Shown here: positions 1 to 12,154 of the stretch, in pieces | Layout: every line of letters starts with the position of its first letter | How positions within the stretch are numbered: position 1 is the stretch's first letter | Source of the DNA: Lumbricus rubellus | Taxonomy: Eukaryota > Annelida > Clitellata > Crassiclitellata > Lumbricidae | Reading direction: 5' to 3' | NCBI GenBank assembly: GCA_945859605.1 | Contig: OX243811.1 | Span: 56,849,069 to 56,913,068, forward strand | Length of the DNA: 64,000 nt | The notes under the pieces: generated by a model | What the model saw: only the letters and a program-made list of their open reading frames with translations | What the model was told of the DNA's origin: nothing | Databases searched by the model: none | Program-made: the position numbers and the translations under genes

Positions 1-378
1 GCAATAAAAATTTCAATCATGCAAATTTCAGAGATTGTTTGTAAATCTTTCCTCTATAATTTCTGTCGTGCTCATAGAAAAATCTCATTTGGCTGCAAAG
101 AAATTGCGTTTTTACCGGTGGAACATTTTTTTATTGAGCCACCCGTCATCTCATCTCTGTATAAAAATATATTTTATAACAAATGCAAATTCACAGCCAT
201 TCTCTTCGGAACAAACTCCGACAGAATTAGACGAAAATAAATATCTTACACGTCTTACGATTAACCCGAAGTCAGTCTCTCACCTCCTGCAGAACTCTAT
301 CTTTCCACTTGTCTTTCGCTCAAAATGAAAACACCGTTTTTTAATTAAATCCTAAATCATATATAGCCTACCGATTCC
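1..378. other. AT-rich non-coding stretch
   Basis: I see no convincing gene, repeat or motif here. The short open frames are in AT-rich sequence and show no domain-like composition. Confidence 0.6.
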
Positions 379-379
379 T

Positions 380-875
<496 letters not shown>

Positions 876-1019
876 CACCCCTTAGAACTTCACTTAACCA
901 TGGAACAGATTTCTACCCCTCCAGCCTATTGATTTTATTTTTGCCTGTGAAGAAGTTTTTCCCCCTCACTTCGCTCTTTGGGTATACAAGAGACAATGAA
1001 TCTGCCCTCGGGCAGATAA

Positions 1020-1054
1020 CATCATCATCATCATCGTCGTCGTCGTCGTCGTCG

Positions 1055-1141
<87 letters not shown>

Positions 1142-1181
1142 CCACCACCACCACCACCGCCACCACCATCATCATCATCAT
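1020..1181. repeat. (TCA/TCG/CCA)n trinucleotide microsatellite
   Basis: Interrupted TCATCA, TCGTCG and CACCAC runs. The poly-Ser, poly-Asp and poly-Met reading frames across it are not genes. Confidence 0.95.
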
Positions 1182-1609
1182 TATGTATTGCAGGCTGTCT
1201 GTTCACTCAGTAGAGTTAAGATTTGTGTATTCTGTGATCTCCGTTCTTGTGAATTGTTTAAACTGCATAATTGTACACTGTAACCGGTTGCGGTCTGTCA
1301 ACCGGATTGTTGATTAAACGAAAATTATTATTATCATCATCATGCGACTATCCATCCTTTATGGCCTAGGAGGCTAGGCTTTTTCTTAAATATTAGAATT
1401 TAGCACTGCATGCAGCAGTATCCTATTCCATTTATTAGTAGCTGTGCATATGTTATGTGTGCATGTAAGACTGTCTGGACCATCAGCATCCTCAGAGCAT
1501 AATTGCCAACCCATGTTTCTGTGAGGAGCAGCAAGCCCTACCGGTTCATGCACAGTGCCTCCAATGCCCTCCCTCTGATCATCAATAATTATTGCCGCCC
1601 TGAGCACTA
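1182..1609. other. Non-coding gap up to the mariner-like element
   Basis: No gene recognised. A stretch near 1305-1343 ends in ATTATTATTATCATCATC, the kind of tail seen at LINE 3' ends, but no coding remnant precedes it. Confidence 0.4.
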
Positions 1610-3016
1610 TACAGGGTGCGGCCAAAAAAAATACCCCACTACGAAAATTGCGATTTCTAGGAAACCGCTGAATATTTTGTTACAAATATTTTCATTCTTA
1701 TTCGTAAGATATTTCTGCACATTATTTGAAAATTTTATGTCGGCATCTTTATATCTGTGATCATGACATCAGGCAAAAGACAAAACAGCATTTTTTCAAC
1801 TGAACACGACATTCACGCAACAGAAAATCATATTTTTACATAAAGTAGCCTGCAGTGTGACATAATTAGGTTTTCTTCACCAATGAAAAGATCTTTTACA
1901 TCAGTCCACCGAAGCAGGACGTTTTGGCGCCGCCGTTTTGGCGCCGGACGTTTTGGCGCCGCCGTTTTGGCGCCGGACGTTTTGGCGCCGGAATTTTTGT
2001 CACCCTCATTCTAGAGTATAAAATTCTGATATTGTAGGTAATTGTAGGAGGTTCATTTACGCACATTTTGAGGTAAATTTTTTAATGATATTCTACGCCG
2101 TTCAAAAGTTATGCCCGAATTAGCTCAGAACGTATGTTCGACATACATTCCCCAAGTGATCTGAAAGGGTCAATTGCTGGTCCAAAAGTATTTTCATCCA
2201 GCTCCAGTTTAAGCAAGAACATTTTCATCAATCCAGCTTGTAATTATTCGTATTAGGTAATACTACAACTAAATATCATTGGAGCTGTATTGATGAAAAT
2301 ATTCTTGCTTAACTTGGAGCTGGATTGATGAAAATGTTCTTGCTTAAACTGGAGCTGGATGATGAAAATCTTCTTAATTGAAATGGAGCTGTGGACTGAA
2401 CTTTGCGCGCCAACAATTTTTTGCAACGTAAAGGTCTTGTGGATTTGCAACCGTTTCATCAGTATCACTTCCAGCTCAATAACTTCTACACCAATTTACA
2501 GGGCCGCCAACATGCCGTCCGCATATACCCGAATCCCAAGCCGTATAGCACTTCAGATATATTTTATTCCCGTAAACTGGAAGTTGGATGAAAGATGAAA
2601 ACATGATATTACTCCTGACGTATTGCAGTATCGTTAGAAGCTGGATGAGCATATTAATTAACAGAAGTAGAAGTTGGATGAGCGACGAAATCATGATTTT
2701 ATGCTAAATTATAACCGTAAAACTAGAGGCTGGATGAACGATAAAAATATTTTTATTTGAAGTAGAAGTTGGATGAATAACGGAACTGTGATATAGTAGA
2801 ATTAGAAGTTGGATGACCGATGAAAAAATGACTAAAACATGTTTAAAATAATTTTACGTTGCTATACGGCTTGGAATTCGGGTATATGCCAACCGTCCCG
2901 GTGTAAAGGTTTCAAATTACCCACTCCTAAACATTACCCCCCCCCCCGGTAACTTGAAACCGGTTTCAGATTACCCCCTCTGGATTCCGAATGAATTCCG
3001 CATATCCAGCTTTCAT

Positions 3017-3355
3017 TTGACCTACAGAGAACCTTCATCCAGCTTCCATTTCTCAAGCGTCGTTTTTGTCAATCCAGCTTCTATTTCACCTAAAAATAAA
3101 CTTCATCCAGCTTCCATTTCACCTGCAGATAACCTTCATCCCGCTTCTATTTCACCTACGGAGAACCTTCATCCAGCTTCCATTTCTCAAGCGTCGTTTT
3201 TGTCAATCCAGCTTCTATTTCACCTAAAAATAAACTTCATCCAGCTTCCATTTCACCTGCAGACAACCTTCATCCCGCTTCTATTTCACCTACGGAGAAC
3301 CTTCATCCAGCTTCCATTTCTCAAGCGTCGTTTTTGTCAATCCAGCTTCTATTAA
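3017..3355. repeat. Higher-order tandem repeat of CATCCAGCTTC modules
   Basis: A block of several 28-33-bp modules (CATCCAGCTTCCATTTCACCTG and variants) is itself repeated about 2.5 times with a period near 120 bp. The repeated landmark is CAAGCGTCGTTTTTGTCAAT. It lies in the right arm of the foldback element. Confidence 0.8.
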
Positions 3356-3794
3356 ATTATTTTATCGCCTTTATTGCGCTAAAGAAAATGATCCCGCTTC
3401 TTGTTTTCCTCTGACGATTTTCTCCAGTTTAAGCAAAAACGCTTTCATCGTCCAGCTTCAATTTAATTAAGAAGATTTTCATCATGCAGCTCAAATTTAA
3501 TTAAGAAGATTTTCATCATCCAGCTCCAATTTAATTAAGAAGATTGTCATCATCCAGCTTCAGTTTAAGCAAAAAGATTTTCATCATCCAGCTCCAGCTT
3601 AATTAAGAAGATTTTTATCAATCTAGCTCCAATTTAATTTAGAAGATTTTCATCAATCCAGCTCCAATTCACGCAACAACAAGCCGTAAATTCATCGATT
3701 CACTTTCTATTTCAGCAAGGGTTTCGTCAATTTGTTTCACGCGTCGTGTAAACTGAACCGGAAATAGACTGCTAAACGCAATTGTTATAGCGCA

Positions 3795-3967
3795 ATGGCG
3801 GCGCCAAAACGGCGGCGCCAAAACGGCGGCGCCAAAACGGCGGCGCCAAAACGGCGGCGCCAAAACGGCGGCGCCAAAACGGCGGCGCCAAAACGGCGGC
3901 GCCAAAACGGCGGCGCCAAAACGGCGGCGCCAAAACGGTCGCGCCAAAACGGCGGCGCCAAAACGTC
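3795..3967. repeat. 14-bp tandem array GGCGCCAAAACGGC
   Basis: About 12 near-perfect copies of a 14-bp unit, each with the palindrome GGCGCC. It is the inverse of the shorter TTTTGGCGCC array at 1918-1992 and forms the right terminus of the foldback element. Confidence 0.92.
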
Positions 3968-4697
3968 ACGTACCGTCAATCCACCCATTAATAATCAAAA
4001 CAACCACGTCTGGACGAAGAAGAAAAAAGCCGATATCAGTCCAAGCCGTCTGTTGGTCGAGAGAGCCAAATTCTCTCCCCACATCATGGTTTCTGCAGGT
4101 GTCAGCTATGATGGTAAAGGACGCTTACATTTCATTGACGAGAAGACCAAAGTCAATGCTAAGTACTACGTGGAGAATCTTTTGCCTAAGCTTGTCGATG
4201 ACTGTCACACTGCTTGGGGAAATCAGTTCACTTTTCAGCAAGATGAAGCGCCCGCTCACGGCGCTAAGCTGGCCTAAGATTGACTAACAAGTCCGGACTT
4301 CATCGACACTTAAGGATTCATGGCCGCCAAATTCCCCAGATATGAACCCACTCGACTATGCTGTCTGGGGTGCAATGCTTGAGAATTAGCACAAACTAAC
4401 CACAAAGCCAAAGAACATTTCTGAACTGAAAAATACGCACAAATCATCTTTGCTACTTATTGCTGTCATGAAATGTCTGTTGAAACGAAAATAACGTTGT
4501 TTCACTTCAGGGTTGCACCATTTTGGTGTTCATGAATAGAATTTAATTAAATTTAGCCAAGTTGTCGATAGGTAAGTGTCAAATAGACTGGCGAAGTTTT
4601 ATAACAAAATATTCAGCAGTTTTTGAGAAATCTCGATTTTTGTAATGGGGTATTTTTTGGCCGCACCCTGTAGGTCTACATATGTATGTATGTATGT

Positions 4698-4901
4698 GCA
4701 CTTGTTATAGCGCCCCTTCAAGCTCTCTCTACTCAGAGGCGCTCCCGATGCAGAGCGGACACTGCATCGGAGTTTCACGCCGAAGCGCTGAGCAATTGTA
4801 AGTGAAGGACTTGCCCAAGGTCCTTACGCGGTGAGGTGGATTCGAACCTCGGACCTTCCGGCTCCAAGGCAACGACGCCACCACTAGACCACCGCGCCCC
4901 A
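4698..4901 (-). mobile_element. tRNA-derived SINE, family 1, near full length
   Basis: Read on the minus strand it starts GGGGCGCGGTGGTCTAGTGG, which resembles a tRNA box A, and has GGTTCGAATCC (complement of 4838-4848), a perfect box B. It continues into a body with CTTGGGCAAGTCCTTCACTT and TTCGGCGTGAAACTC. The tail GCGCCTCTGAGTAG...GGGCGCTATAACAAGT is shared with LINE 3' ends in the window. Other copies lie near 21.3, 43.7 and 62.5 kb. Transcription would be by RNA polymerase III. Confidence 0.85.
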
Positions 4902-5138
4902 CAAATCATGAAATGAAAAAATGAAAAGCTTTTAGTGCGGGCACGAGCGATCCACTCATGGGGGTAAGGGGGGCTAGAATTTCCTGGATATGGTATATGA
5001 TATATATGTGGTGCAGCTGAAGCCGCTAGACTTCATCAAGTTTCTTGGAGTTTATGGAGTTTTTTAAATCTTGCAATTTTGCTTCAACCATAGAGTCAGG
5101 ATGTGAAGATACTGATTCGCAAGTGAACGATGCTCAAT

Positions 5139-5140
<2 letters not shown>

Positions 5141-5209
<69 letters not shown>

Positions 5210-5247
5210 CGCTCGCTCGCTCGCTCGCTCTCTCTCTCTCTCTATCT
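5141..5247. repeat. (TC)n/(TCGC)n microsatellite
   Basis: A pure TC run with an internal CTCG run (about 5205-5230). Confidence 0.95.
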
Positions 5248-5317
5248 CATGGGGTGGGGGGAAGGCTAGAATTGTCTGGTACTCAATCAAGCAGGTGTGG
5301 CGGCGGTGATCGATCTC

Positions 5318-5358
5318 AATCTATCTATCTATCTATCTCTCTCGCTCTCGCTCTCTCT

Positions 5359-5448
<90 letters not shown>

Positions 5449-5560
5449 ATTTTTATGCATTTCCGCAATCTTCGCAGAATCCGCCCTGTGGTTACCGGCT
5501 TATATATACACACATATTGTATATAATTATATATATTATATATATATATATATATATATC
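5318..5560. repeat. (ATCT)n-(TC)n-(CA)n and (TA)n compound microsatellite
   Basis: ATCT repeats pass into a long TC run, then CA (about 5430-5448). A separate TA run lies at about 5500-5560. Confidence 0.93.
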
Positions 5561-5979
5561 GTACGCCTGAATGTACATTGTATATGGATGAAGATGTTTT
5601 TGTATTTTGAGCCTCTATTTCTGTTCACATGCAACTGCGCAGAATTCCTTTCTCTCTCTCTCTTCCTTCCTTCCAAGCATCATCCACGCCATCCATCCGC
5701 CGGTTGTTAATCATCGGTATAATAGTGTTGTCCATTTTGCATGCGAAACCTAGACTACTTAAAAGCTTTTAGTGCGGGCACGAGCGATCCACTCATGGGG
5801 GTAAGGGGGCTAGAATTTCCTGGCACTCGATCAAGCAGGTGTGGTGGTGGCGGTGATTGATCTCAGCAGGTGAGTCAACAGAAACGTGAGCAGAATTGGC
5901 ATGTGAAAGAACGCGCATGCATTTGCATGTACATGCGTCTGTGTAATATTTATGTAGATCTATAGGCACAGTTGTATTG

Positions 5980-6155
5980 AAGGAGGAGGAGGACGACGAC
6001 AACGAGGAGTAAGAGTAGGAGGAGGAGGAGGAGTAGGAGGAGGAGGAGGAGTAGGAAGAGGAGGAGGAGTAGGAGGAGGAGGAGGAGTAGGAGGAGGAGG
6101 AGGAGGAGTAGGAGGAGGAGGAGGAGGAAGAGGAGGAGGAGTAGAAGGAGGAGGA
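5980..6155. repeat. (GGA)n purine microsatellite
   Basis: GGA/GGAGTA repeats with GAC interruptions. The poly-Ser frame on the minus strand is an artefact. Confidence 0.93.
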
Positions 6156-8218
6156 ATCCATATAGTTTAACGACAGCTTATGACAACAGAGGCCGTTGAT
6201 GTCCACAAAAAAATTCTTTGGCATATTACGGTAAGCTCGAACACCGTTGTGTTGCATTGTATCTATACATTTATATAGCGCCTCTCGAAACAATGCTACG
6301 GACGTAGTTCGTTAGAACATATTATTACAATCGCAATTTTCTCGCACATCTCCTGCCACAGGAGGTAATGCGAACGTCATTCATCGAAGTATTTGGAGGA
6401 AGACATCTGAGTCTGTCCCATGATCTAACGACCAATAAAAAACGCCAGAGACCTCTAAAAACAAAGAGATAAAATATAATGTCCACTTCTGTTCTTGTAT
6501 TATAATAGTCGCGTGCATGGGACCGTTGGGTTTTTGTTTTGCCGACCATTTAACTGGCTGCTGCTGCTGCTGCTGTGACATCGTATTGCAAAAAACAGAA
6601 GAAATTCTATTTATATGTGATTCTGGTATCATTGGATCCCAGCTGCGCAAACAACATGATGTGACTAAGGGTTACTTCAAAAACCACGCATTCTTCGCAA
6701 TACAATGTCTGCCAATATGCGACCAACTCCTACTGATAAACTGATGGTCAGCGAGGTTCAGTGCAGAAAAGCCAATCAGCGCTTAGACCATCAAACAGAA
6801 GTACAACGTAAAAAGTGTGAAGCAGACGATTAAATTGTTTACACTCAGATCAAAAATCGTGGATTGACGTCATAGTCCGACTGAAACAGTCGACGACATA
6901 TTATAATGTGGCAACTTTTCATATCATTTTTATCTGTAGGCCTATTCTGACCACAAAATAACTTTTCATATAATTTTTACTCATATTCTGACAACAAAAT
7001 AATGTCGGCTGACCAGACGCCGAATGATGTGGTTCCCTGCTAAGCATAAACTGGGCTAAGAAGCATTTGATCAATTTCACAGCATCGTCATCGTCACAGC
7101 ATCAGATTGATATTTCATTTCTTGCGGTGGAAATTCTGTTATTCCTGAAATGGTAGTTTGATATGGCCTATAGCCTTTATGCGGAAATTGCTGAAGCACT
7201 TGCAGCTGTCTAGTTTTCTTGAATAGTCGCTATATAAAATTAGTGTCGTTAACTCGGCCATCTGTTTCAGGTCGTGAAAATAAATCCTGATTTTGCTTGT
7301 AGGCCATCTATAACAGGATTAAGATTATTACTGCAAGGGCATGCACAGAAATAATAGACCATGCTCTGTGCTATGAGTCACGTGCACTTAAAACAATCAA
7401 GGGTCAAAATAGCATAGGCTAATGGTTTAATGGTGCTATAGTATTATACAGATGATGAACATGAAGATATATTGCCTACATTAATAGTTTTCCACACATA
7501 AAGCCTGATTGTATGGCGATCTCTCTTTTAGTAAGAGAATAAAAATTAATTTATACAATGTATTATTGTTATGAAAAGAAATAAAAGAGATGAAGTAGAA
7601 CGAAGAAGATGAGGAGAAAGATGTTTATAGTTAAAGCAGATTGTTAAGCAAGGTCCAAGATATAGGCCTATAGCTGTGGTTGAGAAGTATATTAGTGACA
7701 TCAGTCGGTCAGTTAAGCTTATAGTGTATAAATAGGCTGAAGACAAACCCGAGGCTATTTATTATTGTTTTGTGAGTAAGCGTATTATGTAGCTTTTTTA
7801 TCATAATATTAAATGCACTGCATACACTGTAAATACATGCATGCATCTGACATATGCATCATGCCTTAAGGTTCAATGCAGCAGCTACAATGCTATAGGT
7901 TGCTGACTGGCAAAATGGAGACTTGGAAATGTAACTGAAAATAGCGTTTTCTTCGAGTTAGTAGCCTAGCGCATATTTGTGGCCTTATATGCCTATAGTT
8001 TTATATGGAAAAACATGTAGTATAAACATAGGAGTAAATGTACATGATGCACATGTATATATGTCTAGATATATAGAGAGTGTAAAGATTAAAAATAAAA
8101 ATACTGAGTTCATAAAATAATCGATATAACATCGATGCCAATGCATATGGCCTACACAGATCTACAAACCTATGTACATGTAATATCTTGAGCATATGCA
8201 TAGGCTATAAATTATATA
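6156..8218. other. 2-kb gap without recognisable genes
   Basis: AT-rich, with a short (CTG)n run at 6561-6576 and many AGGCCTA words. No open frame has domain-like composition and no splice-bounded exon stands out. Confidence 0.5.
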
Positions 8219-8223
8219 GACGC

Positions 8224-8402
8224 TCTTTCTCAGTGGCTGGCCCTAGAACCTGGAATGGGCTCCCTCTTGCACTCCGCCTTGTGCCTAGAGGTCACACCAC
8301 TATGTTTCTTTATCACTTAAAAACTGTTTTATTTAGCCGTTGTTGGACTGGTAGCGCTTCTGAGTAGATTACCTTTAAGGTGCGCTACATAAAAGGTCAA
8401 TA
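8224..8402 (+). pseudogene. LINE reverse transcriptase C-terminus and 3' tail
   Basis: The frame reads FSVAGPRTWNGLP then LKTVLF, the last residues of many non-LTR retrotransposon ORF2 proteins (xxPxxWNxLP...LKTxLF). It stops at TAG 8365-8367. The stop lies inside a tail, GCGCTTCTGAGTAG then AAGGTGCGCTACATAAAAGG, that matches the tail of the family-1 SINEs here. Only about 47 codons remain, so this is a 5'-truncated insertion. Confidence 0.75.
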
Positions 8403-9069
8403 ATAATATAGTATCTTTGAAATTCGTTCATTCATTCACTACGAAATTTGGCATTGCATCTCTTGAAGGGAAACAAATCTGCCAGAAGTCTCTTAAGAAT
8501 AAGGGAGAGGAATGATTGGTAATGGGGGGGGGGCTACGGGAAGGAAGCAAATCGCCAAGGGTAGACCATACCAGTTAGACTGAGGGGCACCATGCATGGA
8601 GAAGGCCTGTCATGGAGGTAAACGAGCAAAAGGAACAGAGAGCAGACCTTGTTCAGCGGAAATGAGGGAGTATACTAATAATGAGTACATGCAGGGCTAC
8701 AGAGCTTGCCAAAGAAACAGGTTACTTTCTGGAGCGAGGTCTAGCGGGCAACGTCAGACTACATGTTACCGGTACGATAATGAACATAATAGTTCATATA
8801 ATTATGAATGATTTAATGCTCAATGGTCTCAAATGAGTCGATTCAGTATTTGCGAAACAACGATTTTTAACGAGCCACAATAGGTCTAATTACAGCATTC
8901 ACTAATCAACTTGGTTTTAGGAGCTGTAAAGCGATAGTACGCAGTCGCTGAGAGGATTTGACGGTAAGGTGAAGGAGGAATCATGGTCACTTCCCTTCAT
9001 TTGTGTTTCAGCTTCTGGCTAAAGCTATAGTTGTAGATACTGCTGTCTATATAGAATTATAGATGATAC
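8403..9069. other. Gap upstream of the Polinton
   Basis: No gene recognised. It ends at the CCCGGT target duplication. Confidence 0.5.
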
Positions 9070-9075
9070 CCCGGT
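9070..9075. repeat. Polinton target-site duplication, left copy (CCCGGT)
   Basis: CCCGGT immediately precedes the element's first base and recurs at 19462-19467 right after its last. Six base pairs is the Polinton/Maverick target length. Confidence 0.95.
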
Positions 9076-9511
9076 AGTAGAAGGGAGTGTAGCAGTCTGA
9101 CGATTTTATCCGCAAGCAAGGAAGAAATTTTACAGTCCACCCTATCCCGCTTCAAAAAAAATCAATTTAACCAATACCAACCAATAAAAACAAGAATCGA
9201 AACGCCGGGAATTTCCAAAATTTTCGATCCGACGTGCACATACCTAAACCATGGTTCAATCCGGCGTTGACGATTTTATCCGCAAGCAAGGAAGAAATTT
9301 TACAGCCTATCGTGTACAGCCTGCCTATAGGATGAATTTCTCGGACATAGCGTGAGCGAGCCTGGCCAAACCACCTCAACCGCGCGTCAATGACTCATCA
9401 TCGATACTATTGGAAATCCCCGCCGTATCGATGATGCGCCATCGCGCTGTACGGAAAAAAAAATCTTGTGTATAGAAAATGACAGAAAATATTTTCGCAA
9501 AAAAGAATAAA
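9076..9511 (+). repeat. Polinton left terminal inverted repeat
   Basis: It matches the complement of 19025-19461 almost perfectly; a poly-A length difference and scattered substitutions are the only changes noted. A 38-bp segment (TGACGATTTTATCCGCAAGC...) occurs twice within it, at 9098-9135 and 9268-9305. The repeat runs 33 bp into the polymerase coding sequence, so each end carries the same presumptive promoter and start codon. Confidence 0.96.
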
Positions 9512-12148
9512 GACATGCCATCTCAATATAAAATGCAATACTCGAAGAAAACTGTTGTTGAATTACGAAAAATCGCCAAACAGAGTGGCTTGGCTGGGTA
9601 CGCGAGACTGCGAAAAGCGGAGTTGATTGCTAAAATTGAAGCCCACAGCGCACCTTCAATTTCACAACACGTCAGTTTGCTCGACGCCCCTGTTCCAGTC
9701 CATGAATACCCAATACTCCAACCCGTACCAGCTGCGACAGTGCCAGCCGCGACAGTACAAAAAATATTCGATAATACAAAGTCGGCGATTAATACATTCG
9801 CAGAGTGGATCGAAGGGTATATTCCTGAAGAAGAACCGAAGAGAAAAGTGAATGAAAAGTTAGAAGCGCTGAAAGTCAAAGTGAATTCTATATTCGCTAA
9901 AATTCATACGAAGACGTGCAAAATTAGAGAGACGGCATCGGCTATCAAGGGCTTCACGAAACAATACACGGTAGAGGGGGCTGCTGGTATTGATGCTACA
10001 TCATTTTTCAACACCATTCGAACACAGGTGGTAGACTTGTTGACAAAAAATCGCCGAACTAAAACCAACTTTGTCCTTACTTGCACAATGGAACGAGTTG
10101 ACATGAAGACTGGAGAAGTAGATTCCAAAGATTTTCCATTCGTTTCAAAGACTGAGGTGATTCTAGACTCCACCGATGTAGGTGAAATTTATAATAGCGC
10201 GAAAGATAAAATTATGGAGTCGATGGCCGCCTTCCAGATGCGAGGCAGTAACTGGAGACTCAGTGCGGTACAAAAATTAGAAATCAACACGGTTGTTTAT
10301 AAACCGTTGAAAGGTAGTTCTTACATTCCACTGCCAAAATGTCTGACGAGTAAAAAGGCTATAATCAATATGAAGAACAAAGATGAAGAATGCTTCAAGT
10401 GGTGTGTAACGAGAGCTGTAAACCCAGTTGCTAGGGATTCGGAAAGAATTACGAAAGAATTAATTAGACAGTCTGAGAAACTCAATTGGTCCGGTATCGA
10501 ATTCCCTGTAGCAGCGGATGCTAATGTGATAGGTAAGTTTGAGAGAAATAATAATATTAGTATTAATGTTTTTGGTTACGAGAAATATGTGGATCTATTC
10601 CCACTATATATATCAAAGTATGAGAATGATAGGTGTGTAGATCTATTACTCATTTCTGATGAAGGGAAGAAGCATTATTGTTGGATCAAGAATTTCAACA
10701 GACTGATGGCGGTGAAAACAGAAAATACTAGTACATCAATGTACCATTGTAAAAGATGTCTAATAGGATTCAGTAGAAAAGATTCGCTTCACAAACATAC
10801 TGAGTACTGTTCGCAGCAGGACGCCCAAAAGATAGAACTTCCAGAACCTGGGACTATGCTAAGTTTTACACATTATTATAGAAAGATGCGTGTACCGTTT
10901 TTGTATTTTGCCGACTTTGAATCGTTTATCAAACCTATCGGCACATGTCAACCCGTTCCTAGCACGTCTTACACCAACAAGTATCAAAAACATACGCCCA
11001 GCTCGTTTTGTTATCATTTGAAATGCTTCGACGATGATGTTTATTCCCAAGAGCCGGTGAGGTTTACAGCTGAAAACGAAGACGATGATGTTGCTCAGTT
11101 ATTCATAGACTCTATCGAAGAAAATGTAAAACGAATATACAACGAGTTCAAATTCCCAAAGAAAATGATATTCGGAAAGAAAGAGCAGGAGCTCTTCGAC
11201 TCGGCTACTGTTTGCCATATATGCGAAGGAGAATTTATAGACGGCGAAAAACGAGTAAGAGATCACTGTCATTTGACTGGAAAATTCCGGGGTGCCGCTC
11301 ATAATGATTGCAATTTGAAATATAGAGTTCCCAAGTTCTTCCCTGTCGTATTTCACAATTTGACCGGTTATGACAGCCATTTATTTATCAAGAAATTACG
11401 AGGTGAACACGGCGAGAAAATCAAATGCATTCCCTGCAACGAAGAAAAGTATATCTCATTCAGCAGAGAGGTCGTCGTCGATAGATTTGTAGACAAAGAT
11501 GGGAAAGAGCAAGAAGTCAAGCGCGAATTACGTTTCATCGATAGTTTTAGATTCATGCCCTCGAGTCTCGACGCGTTATCGAAAAATCTTCAGAAAGATC
11601 AGTGCAAGAATTTAGGGAAATTTTTTGAAGGTGAGAAGCTGGATCTTTTACTCAGAAAAGGCGTTTACCCGTATGATTACGTCGACGGTGTTGAAAGATT
11701 AAACGAAACCGAATTGCCGCCGAAACATGCCTTCTATTCAAAACTAAACGATTCGGGCATCAGCGAAAAAGATTACGAGCACGCGAAAACGGTATGGAAT
11801 AAATTTGGTTGTAAGACGCTACGCCAATATCACGACTTGTACAATTTATCGGATGTTCTATTATTAGCGGATGTCTTTGAAAACTTTAGAGACGTCTGTA
11901 TGAAGAACTACAACCTAGATCCTGCGTGGTATTATAGTTGTTGACGATGAAACAGCCGAACACTTCGCCGGGACTTGCTTGGGATGCGGCGTTGAAGTCG
12001 ACTGGCGTAGAGTTGGAGTTGTTGAGCGACTACGATATGTTACTGATGATCAAGCAAGGAATACGAGGAGGCGTCAGCACGATTTCGCATCGATACGCGA
12101 AAGCGAACAACGAGTACATGGGGGAAGCTTTCAATCCCACCCAGCAGT
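9479..12148 (+). pseudogene. Protein-primed family-B DNA polymerase (pPolB), disrupted and C-terminally deleted
   Basis: This would replicate the linear element. An uninterrupted 821-codon frame runs to TGA at 11942. Visible parts: SAP/HeH-like motif (residues 21-55), C2H2-like finger YHCKRC...HKHTEYC (~422-444), exonuclease motif I FADFESF (~477), zinc CHIC plus an endonuclease-VII-like DHCHLTGKFRG (~578-613), exonuclease II FHNLTGYDSHLF (~625) and exonuclease III LSDVLLLADVF (~790). At 11937-11963 an inverted copy of 12324-12350 breaks the frame. Polymerase sequence then resumes in another frame (SPGLAWDAALKST...IRGG) until about 12148 and stops before the palm motifs. The start is the ATG in the inverted repeat, which is also used by the SAP protein at the other end. 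The gene cannot make an active polymerase. Confidence 0.93.
11937..11963. repeat. 27-bp templated inverted insertion in pPolB
   Basis: GTTGTTGACGATGAAACAGC... here is the exact complement of 12324-12350, in the neighbouring minus-strand gene. It sits between codons for WYYS and SPGLAW, which would otherwise abut. About 26 bp were added, giving a frameshift and an immediate stop. Confidence 0.93.
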
Positions 12149-12154
12149 CAGTAT

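Larger units (their letters stand above)
1915..3967. mobile_element. Foldback element with GGCGCCAAAACG termini, nested in the mariner-like element
   Basis: The left end holds about five copies of TTTTGGCGCC words (1918-1992). The right end holds the same word inverted, in a longer array (3795-3967). Inside are many copies of a module with core AGCTGGATGAA: the GGATGA orientation on the left (2281-2830) and the inverse CATCCAGCT orientation on the right (3010-3665). No protein is encoded. Flanks read TACATCAGTCCACC on the left and TACCGTCAATCCACC on the right, a possible degenerate target duplication of about 15 bp. Two related elements lie near 49 kb and 56 kb. Confidence 0.7.
1855..4490 (+). 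pseudogene. Mariner-like transposase, split and decayed
   Basis: The 5' piece ends near 1900 and reads FFTNEKIF. The 3' piece resumes after the foldback at about 3970 with TVNPPINNQNNHVW, so the two halves meet within the catalytic domain. Downstream are FQQDEAPAH (4232-4260), which carries the second catalytic Asp, and WPPNSPDMNPLDYAVWG (4320-4370), which carries the third. Stops follow APAHGAKLA and interrupt the C-terminus (for example near 4388), and the frame shifts between the second and third motifs. By family knowledge this is an RNase H-fold cut-and-paste transposase. The exact 5' limit of coding remnant is uncertain. Confidence 0.8.
1612..4670 (+). mobile_element. Mariner-like DNA transposon, interrupted by a foldback element
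   Basis: Ends are CAGGGTGCGGCC and GGCCGCACCCTG, with imperfect inverted repeats of about 73 bp (1612-1684 and 4598-4670). The element is flanked by TA at 1610-1611 and 4671-4672, the target duplication of the Tc1/mariner superfamily. Between the ends lie two separated pieces of a DDE/DDD transposase and a ~2-kb foldback element. Without the foldback the element would be about 1 kb, a usual mariner size. The copy is dead. Confidence 0.88.
4922..5870. repeat. Three copies of a ~100-bp repeat separated by microsatellites
   Basis: The motif AAAAGCTTTTAGTGCGGGCACGAG begins copies at 4922-4990 and 5761-5870. A third partial copy (5248-5320) has the CTAGAAT...TCAAGCAGGTGTGG part. The last copy is continuous, so the first two may be halves separated by expansion of a (TC)n run. 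Confidence 0.8.

Noticed and set aside
913..1213. Poly-Asp, poly-Ser and poly-Met frames
   Set aside because: Products of the TCA/TCG microsatellite.
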